Shown here: in pieces, positions 58,801-64,000 of the stretch
Layout of the letters: each line of letters begins with the position of its first letter
How positions within the stretch are numbered: the first letter of the stretch is position 1
Assembly: GCA_026874595.1 (NCBI GenBank)
Contig: CM049306.1
Location: 106,841,142 to 106,905,141 of the forward strand
Length of the DNA stretch: 64,000 bases
Direction of reading: 5' to 3'
Source of the DNA: Sipunculus nudus
Taxonomy: Eukaryota; Annelida; Sipuncula; Golfingiida; Sipunculidae
Notes under the pieces: generated by a model
Database searches by the model: none
What the model saw: the letters and a program-made list of their open reading frames with translations, nothing else
Told to the model about the DNA's origin: nothing
Position numbers and translations under genes: made by a program

Positions 58801-60511
58801 TATAATAGCTGCAGCACAAACTTGACAAATTTTGTCAAAATGGAAGCATTCAATATGTGCACTAGAGCAACAGAGCATTACAGCAAGAACTACTCAACCA
58901 GTAACATTGTAATAAATTTATAATGCCTCCATTCCTCAAGCAACTGATAATTTCTATGGCCAATATGAGAGTAAACTTAAATGAGCAAGTTTCAAAGTTC
59001 TCATGACTCAGCTTTTATTGTGAATTGACCACAGGTGCTCTTTGTAATTGACACCACTGGTATCACCAGCCAATGATGGGCAGTTCACATGAGACCAATA
59101 GAGCATATAAGTTCAGGTACCTGAACAATCACAATAACCGTACCACCTTAAAGAGTAATGTACACCCAAAATACTGGCATTCACTGGACCACAACACAGG
59201 CTCAAAGGGTGAATTCTAAATCAACTCTAATTCAGTTTTAAATGTGGCTGTGTGTAACTCCCAATGTCTACCCCCAGGTGTATATAAGATGCTTGGGTCA
59301 GATATCCACACAAATTTGGTCTTTTGGCCATGTATGTTTCAACCAAAGACATTTGGCATAACCCATCACATGTATAATCCAGAGTAGTATCCCAATTGCA
59401 GTGCTGTACATTTAATATTTACTATGTAAAAACTTCCTGTTTCACATAACCAGCACTCATATTAAATATCTGCAACAAGGATTTTACCCTCACATTTCTT
59501 GCAAAGAAATCCAAGTTGCCATGGTATCAACAAACATGTCCCCATGGTAACAGATGACGAGGATGGAGAGAACACCTATCATTAAACTGCATTACATTTC
59601 ACCTGTTATGATTACCTGCATGTTTAATTAACAGCACAACCACCTGTACCTGCAGGTTGGGTTATCATACCACAAGAAATGTAAACAACAAGTAATAAGT
59701 TCTCCACATAATTTATTGAGCGTTTGATGACTGTGACACAATATCTCAGCTTGATTCTGTCTCATACATTTAAAGTGAAATGAAACAAAAACTTGTAGCC
59801 TCACATCCATGAATCCTTTATCCTGGGTAAATCCTCTAATATCTGATTGTTATGGTACAAATAAATATGATGAATATTAATGATTTCAGACACATACATC
59901 CCCAGAACTTCCTAGTCAATGGGAGATAAAGCTTGGCTTAATTTAGAAGAACATCTATTAATTTAAATTTACAATTATATTCTAAAATTTCAAATTATCA
60001 CATATTTTGCCAATACAGACCTTCAGAAGGCATGTCCATGTAAAATCCTCGCAAAGACTAAAATTCCTGACTTTATTTTACTGAATTACCGGTGATATTA
60101 AAGACAGCACAGAGTCACCAGAATACACAGGTAACATCTTGGAGCAAAACAGATCATGGATCACAGTGCTTTAAATGAGCTGTTCCTTATGTCATTAGAC
60201 AGCCCACAGCTAAACTACATACACATGGCGTTCAAGTGACATAGCAACAACAGTATGACTACCCTACGAGTAATATGACTCATCACTGAATGACGACTCA
60301 CATGTGAATTTAACGCCTATGGAGATAACAGTAGTTAATTCTACTGAATGATACTGTGCTATTACTATAATGATATCAGCTATCATGCATATTAATACAA
60401 TAGAGTCAATAATAAGTGACCCTGAAAGGAATGACAAGAATGAACGTGGGCCATATCAAGACTTACCTGGAGGAGACAATTATCTGCATCTGGTTGCACA
60501 ACATAGTACAT
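45810..60511 (-). CDS. SLF2/SIMC1-like protein (SMC5/6 localisation family, tentative), whole gene span, three coding exons
   Basis: Exons 60511-60467, 49665-47373 and 46012-45810 join in phase into an 846-residue protein. Residues 28-53 form CPRC-x18-CVIC, a possible zinc-binding knuckle. Residues 60-460 are basic, Ser-rich and probably disordered, with an acidic patch near 100-120. At residues 295-302 VVVTDSDE is a textbook SUMO-interacting motif (hydrophobic core plus acids). Residues from about 455 to the end are helical and Leu-rich, for example LLSNYTTALCRPPASLLGRV, HSTLLHVLKVHP and LAVHYMVTLLQED. SLF2 and SIMC1 combine disordered SIM-bearing N-termini with a helical Nse5/6-interacting C-terminal domain, and SIMC1 is of similar length. 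They recruit SMC5/6 to damaged or viral DNA. The family assignment rests on architecture and remembered resemblance, so I treat it as tentative. The gene model itself is well supported. Confidence 0.6.
47373..49665 (-). CDS. Large central exon of the SLF2/SIMC1-like gene
   Basis: This 2293-nt exon lies between the acceptor TTATCTTTGCAG (before 49665) and the donor AAAG|GTAAGAC (after 47373), entering in phase 0 and leaving in phase 1. The open frame continues a few codons into both introns, so the naive Met upstream of 49665 is intronic and not the start. It carries the two CxxC pairs, the disordered Ser/Arg/Lys-rich middle with the VVVTDSDE motif, and most of the helical C-terminal domain. 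Its last part holds a Pro/Asp/Glu-rich loop (TPPPTPDADDNEEG) before the final helices. Confidence 0.9.
50691..51060 (+). repeat. 31-bp minisatellite, about 12 copies
   Basis: Units GGTACAAC(A/C)ATTTGATTTTT plus CTTAACATT are repeated about 12 times in intron 1 of the SLF2/SIMC1-like gene. Variants with CAACAATTT and CAACCATTT tend to alternate in the first half, implying spread as a 62-bp dimer. Confidence 0.95.
51174..52312 (-). repeat. Short inverted copy of the GGTGGCGCCACC family
   Basis: The left edge AACTAGAATACGGGTAATCG is the inverse of the right edge at about 36760. Perfect palindromes lie at 51293 and 51441, with variants near 51571, 51717, 51850 and 51996. The far part (52100-52200) inverts the block at 31740-31850, including AGGTCAGAGGTCA. 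It is a complete-looking element of about 1.1 kb in the intron of the SLF2/SIMC1-like gene. Confidence 0.85.
52935..55250 (-). repeat. Tandem array, about 285-bp dimeric units with nuclear-receptor half-site clusters
   Basis: Cluster A (minus strand AGGTCAAAGGTCAAGGTCA) occurs near 53219, 53511, 53797, 54085, 54364, 54649, 54938 and 55217, with a variant near 52935. Cluster B (AGGTCACAAGGTCAAAGGT) occurs near 53084, 53370, 53658, 53941, 54228, 54507, 54795 and 55077. A and B alternate about every 143 bp. Each holds a direct repeat with 1-bp spacing (DR1 type) and an extended TCAAGGTCA or GAAGGTCA site. Confidence 0.93.
55841..55894 (+). repeat. (CGG)18 trinucleotide tract
   Basis: About 18 uninterrupted CGG repeats near the right end of the 3.2-kb element. 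One frame reads as polyalanine, but no gene context supports translation. Confidence 0.95.
56931..57166 (+). repeat. Minisatellite of about 24-bp units, about 10 copies
   Basis: Units of the form GTCATGAGTACCTGTA(C/T)CTG with variable joins lie in intron 1 of the SLF2/SIMC1-like gene. Degenerate at the ends. Confidence 0.9.
57170..60466. other. Intron 1 of the SLF2/SIMC1-like gene, no further exon recognised
   Basis: AT-rich sequence with one short imperfect duplication near 57380-57480 (CTTCACATG and AGTTGTGAAG repeated). No additional in-phase exon with good splice sites was found, though a small one could be missed. Confidence 0.4.
60467..60511 (-). CDS. First coding exon of the SLF2/SIMC1-like gene (15 codons)
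   Basis: Reading the minus strand, ATG at 60511-60509 opens MYYVVQPDADNCLLQ and ends in phase 0 at an excellent donor, CAG|GTAAGT (GT at 60466-60465). An in-frame TAG lies seven codons before the ATG, so this is the first possible Met in the frame. The phase matches the large exon at 49665 exactly. A pyrimidine-rich acceptor CTTCTGTCCCTCAG precedes 60576, so the exon probably spans 60576-60467 with an untranslated exon further upstream. Another ATG at 60531 lies in a different frame. Intervening exons in the 10.8-kb intron cannot be excluded. Confidence 0.65.
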
Positions 60512-60576
60512 ATTAATAGCAGGCAGCTCATTCTAATCCCTCCCACGATCAATATCAGCACAGGCTGTCACCTTCA

Positions 60577-63500
60577 CTGAGGGACAGAAGCCAAAGACTG
60601 CTATAATCCTATTTGCCAGCACCCTGCAGTCTTTCATCAGCCTGCTATACAAACTGTTTATTCCAGTCAGGTATGATTCACACAGAGTTATCAATATTCA
60701 TGACTCTTATATTCATGAATAGTAATAAGCTCACACTGGACCAATTGAAATGAGACACACTGAACAAACCCACCAATGGTATATTGACAAATCCTCTTCC
60801 CAAAATAAACTTAGTTGCATGCTGTATGTGCAGTTTTAGCACTAGGCAGTTACTGTAAATAATCTATGGTGACAAAGTGTTTTTGATCAATGAATATATG
60901 ACCTTGTGCTGTAAGCACACTGCATGTAAAATATGTTTATAAATTCCAGGCAAGAGACCGGTAAGATTTAAAAAGCATCTGTAGAAGAAAAAAAAACATG
61001 GCTCACTGGAATTTAACTTGTCATTGTGAAAGTAAAATGAAAGATTAAATGAAAAAAAACATTGAAAGTAATTTTTAAATATTAAAATAATCTTACATTT
61101 TCAAGCACAAATGTTAGGCTCTCCTGACCCCCATGTATAAGCTTTAAGTGATTTTAATCTATTATAAATTATACAATTGACTTGTGTATTTAAGAGTATG
61201 TACCGACTAAATCTTGTAAATACTGCCAATCTGTAAATAAATCACAGATCCAGTATTTTTGGTTAACAATATTTTTGGTGAACTATCACTAGAAAGACTG
61301 AATCTGAATATTTATTTATTTCTTTTAATACACTTTCTTTACATATAGATCTGTGATATCATGTATGACCAAATAATTCAAATATATACAGACCAAAATG
61401 TAAAATACAAAGAGACATGATATGGAAATTAAAATATGAGAAATGCTCGGTCTATGCTCTAGTTAACTTTTTATTTTATTAAAAATAAGGAAATCACCAG
61501 ATAAGCTGACCAGGGATTGAAATGTAAGACATCTGTATGCCAAATGCGTGTATTTTCAGGTACAGGCCTGGTCTCATTTCTTTTACATGAAAGCCTGGTG
61601 AAAATTTCTGCCCCTCTTTCCTGACAGTTAGACTAAGGTGACCATACTAAAACTGCAGCTTACACTCTCATAATTTGTCCACCACACCTGAATCAGGGTC
61701 AGGGTCAAATATGTATGTATTCAGCATACTGTATTTGACCACTACCCGACACCTGGTTCCTCCATTCAGTCAAGTCACTGTCCATGACTTTGCATTCCCT
61801 GCATAAAAGGTCACGTTGACTTCCATTCTGTTTAAATCAACAAATGAATGTGTTCTGCACACTTGGTGTGTGTGTGGGGACGGAAAGGGGGGGGGGGGGG
61901 GAGTTAATTGTTATAAAATATTATAATTGATCAATATAAAAATATACAAAATTTACCCTAGCCCGAAGACTCTTTGAAGGTAATGACAGGTATTGAAATT
62001 ATGCAGTTCAGGTTGATAAAGAATTTCTTTGAAGGAACTGAGAGGCATTGAAACTGTGCAGATAATGTAGATTTCATGTTACATAATAGCACATATAATA
62101 TGAACAACGAGGTAAAATGGTTTAAAGCAATAAGTGCCATAATTAAATTGTGTAAAATACAGTATATAATTTATTGTGGTCACAATGTAGTTTATCTCTT
62201 TAAAATCATTTGAAATGGTAAGTTATTGCCACTTAATGAACCTAATCAGACCTAATCATTAACGATTTAAAGAACCAATAATGCAAACTGTAACTGAGCC
62301 ACAGGTGTTTAATTAACTCTGCTGTTGCCAACCAGGCAGCTTGAACTTATCAATTTCACTGTAAAGATGGACTTAAAACCTGTGAATTAAAAGACTTAAA
62401 AGAATCAGTGCTTTGTAAACAAAAAAAGTTGTATTTGACAGCAATTGTTTAAATCTCAGCATATGGAAAACTCATAATATTTTTTTATCATTAGCTTTTG
62501 AAAATGTTAAGGCAATTGCTCCTGCCAAGTGGAATTATAATTTGGACTATATATATTTGTAAATTTAACTGCTAAAATTTACACTCCTATACACAGTGTT
62601 TATACAACTAGTTGATACAGAAATATTCAGATCTATGACAGTGTGGTATTGCAGGTTTCAAATCTGGGATACACAACACTGCACCCCACTCTGGTGTGCC
62701 AACTAAATTCCTTTATTAAAGTTGCTTTAAAAGAATAAAAAAGGTCATCTGGTTATTGTCATCTGTAATAACAAGGCTCCACTTTAGCACAAGAAAATGT
62801 TTATTTAATACTTTTGAAGCACTTGTTTACCACTCATTGTGCAAGAGGTAATGTTTTGAACCATTAACAGCTGAGAAATATTTTTTTTTAGGCAAATCAT
62901 TTTGTTTTTCAAGTCATTTTTATAGAAGTCACTACAGGTGGGTACACTTCGTTGTACCTTTTCATTTAATTTTTGATAAAAATATTGTACATCAGGGGAT
63001 GTCCAACAACATGAAAATAGCGATTGTTTGGCTTAACAGGTAAAAAGCACAACATATCAAAATTTATCAGAAAATGTATCACGACGGACTGATGTATGGC
63101 AGACATCATAATCGAACTATCACTGCTGCATTATAATTCCCATGATGTTTGGTCTCCATGGTGATGACCTGTGTATTTCTTTTATATATACAGTCACTAG
63201 TCTTGTCAAACATCAATAATTACTATCTTTTTTCTGTTGTCAAGTAACAAGTATTTTTAAAATATTCAGTTACTAATATTTCCATGAAGCACATCATGCA
63301 CAAGTTTCACCCACTAAGTGATCTGATTACTTTTTCATGATGGCTATTCCTTTTCAGTGACAGCTTCAACGTAATTCTATTCTGTGCCATGGAATGTGAT
63401 GCTGTTCATACACCCTCCAGGGTTCTGATAATAAGGTTTAGCATGGTGATCAAAGCAGCTGGTATCAGACAGAACCTGCCTCAAGAAGCTGCACCTATCT

Positions 63501-64000
63501 CTTAAAGAAACTGACGCATGCAAAGTAATCTCATAGAATCTGGGCTTTCTGTCTCCTAGCAACTTCCTTTATACTAATAATAAAGACCACATCAAAGTTG
63601 GTCCTTTGAACCATTAGCAGGTATCAGATCTTTGAATGCTTCACCACTGATGCTGATCACACATCTTATCTGGCATACAGGTACCAGAAAGTCATTATCA
63701 TTGCTAATTGTTCAGCCCCTCCCTGAAAGCATGCCTCTTTATAAATAGGGCATTTAGGAATGTCCTGACATTCCTAATATTATTTGCAATATTTCTGCAT
63801 ATCTGGAATGAATGACTGGGGATGAAGCTCCAGTATACCTGACTATTACTACACCATTTAACAGTCAAAAGACACTATGCTACATATTTCAATACTTGCT
63901 GAATTTCAATTCAACTCCATATGTTGAGAAAGAAGGTCAATTCTGATTTATTTTCAATCATATTGGTTAAATCACAATTGGGAGAAAATTTGCAATCCTT
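60577..64000. other. Upstream flank of the SLF2/SIMC1-like gene, no gene recognised
   Basis: AT-rich DNA with a 15-G run at 61887-61901. If the first coding exon starts at the acceptor before 60576, a non-coding exon and promoter should lie here or beyond the window; I could not identify them. Confidence 0.4.

Overview
This is a window of animal nuclear DNA, most likely from a mollusc. It is AT-rich and intron-containing, with long non-coding stretches full of dispersed and tandem repeats. The mollusc call is inference from repeat families I recognise: elements that begin TTTTTAGC with CGTC-rich subterminal DNA and AAATCTTCTTCTC interiors, tRNA-derived SINEs, and tandem-core elements with GGTGGCGCCACC or AGGTCA clusters. 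Only two protein-coding genes can be assembled with confidence, and they converge.

The plus-strand gene (coding exons 17257-26479) is DCAF10/WDR32, a WD40 substrate receptor of CUL4-DDB1 ubiquitin ligases. Six exons join with compatible phases and consensus splice sites into a 602-residue protein. Its introns hold a broken hAT transposase, a perfect 117-bp tandem duplication, a decayed copy of an exon boundary, and a non-autonomous Tc1/mariner-like element.

The minus-strand gene (coding exons 60511-45810) encodes an 846-residue protein with a CxxC-x18-CxxC N-terminus, a basic Ser-rich disordered middle with one clear SUMO-interacting motif, and a helical C-terminal domain. I assign it tentatively to the SLF2/SIMC1/FAM178 family (SMC5/6 localisation). 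A tiny first coding exon lies 10.8 kb upstream of the large exon; the intervening intron holds most of the right-hand repeat arrays.

Layout: 1-17 kb, non-coding, with microsatellites, tRNA-like SINE heads, two degenerate non-LTR reverse transcriptases in opposite orientation, and a possible minus-strand 5-prime exon near 4.5-5.0 kb. 17.2-26.7 kb, DCAF10. 26.7-28.3 kb, degenerate repeats. 28.3-39.5 kb, a nested repeat complex containing the GGTGGCGCCACC array. 40.4-60.6 kb, the SLF2/SIMC1-like gene with a 31-bp minisatellite, an inverted short copy of the GGTGGCGCCACC family, and a 3.2-kb element made of about 285-bp tandem units packed with nuclear-receptor half-sites. 60.6-64 kb, upstream non-coding DNA.

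The most unusual content is the pair of tandem-core repeat families. One carries a 12-bp perfect palindrome at alternating spacings of about 130 and 150 bp. The other carries about 17 clusters of AGGTCA half-sites at about 143-bp spacing. I see no evidence in the window that the two genes work together; they are simply neighbours.
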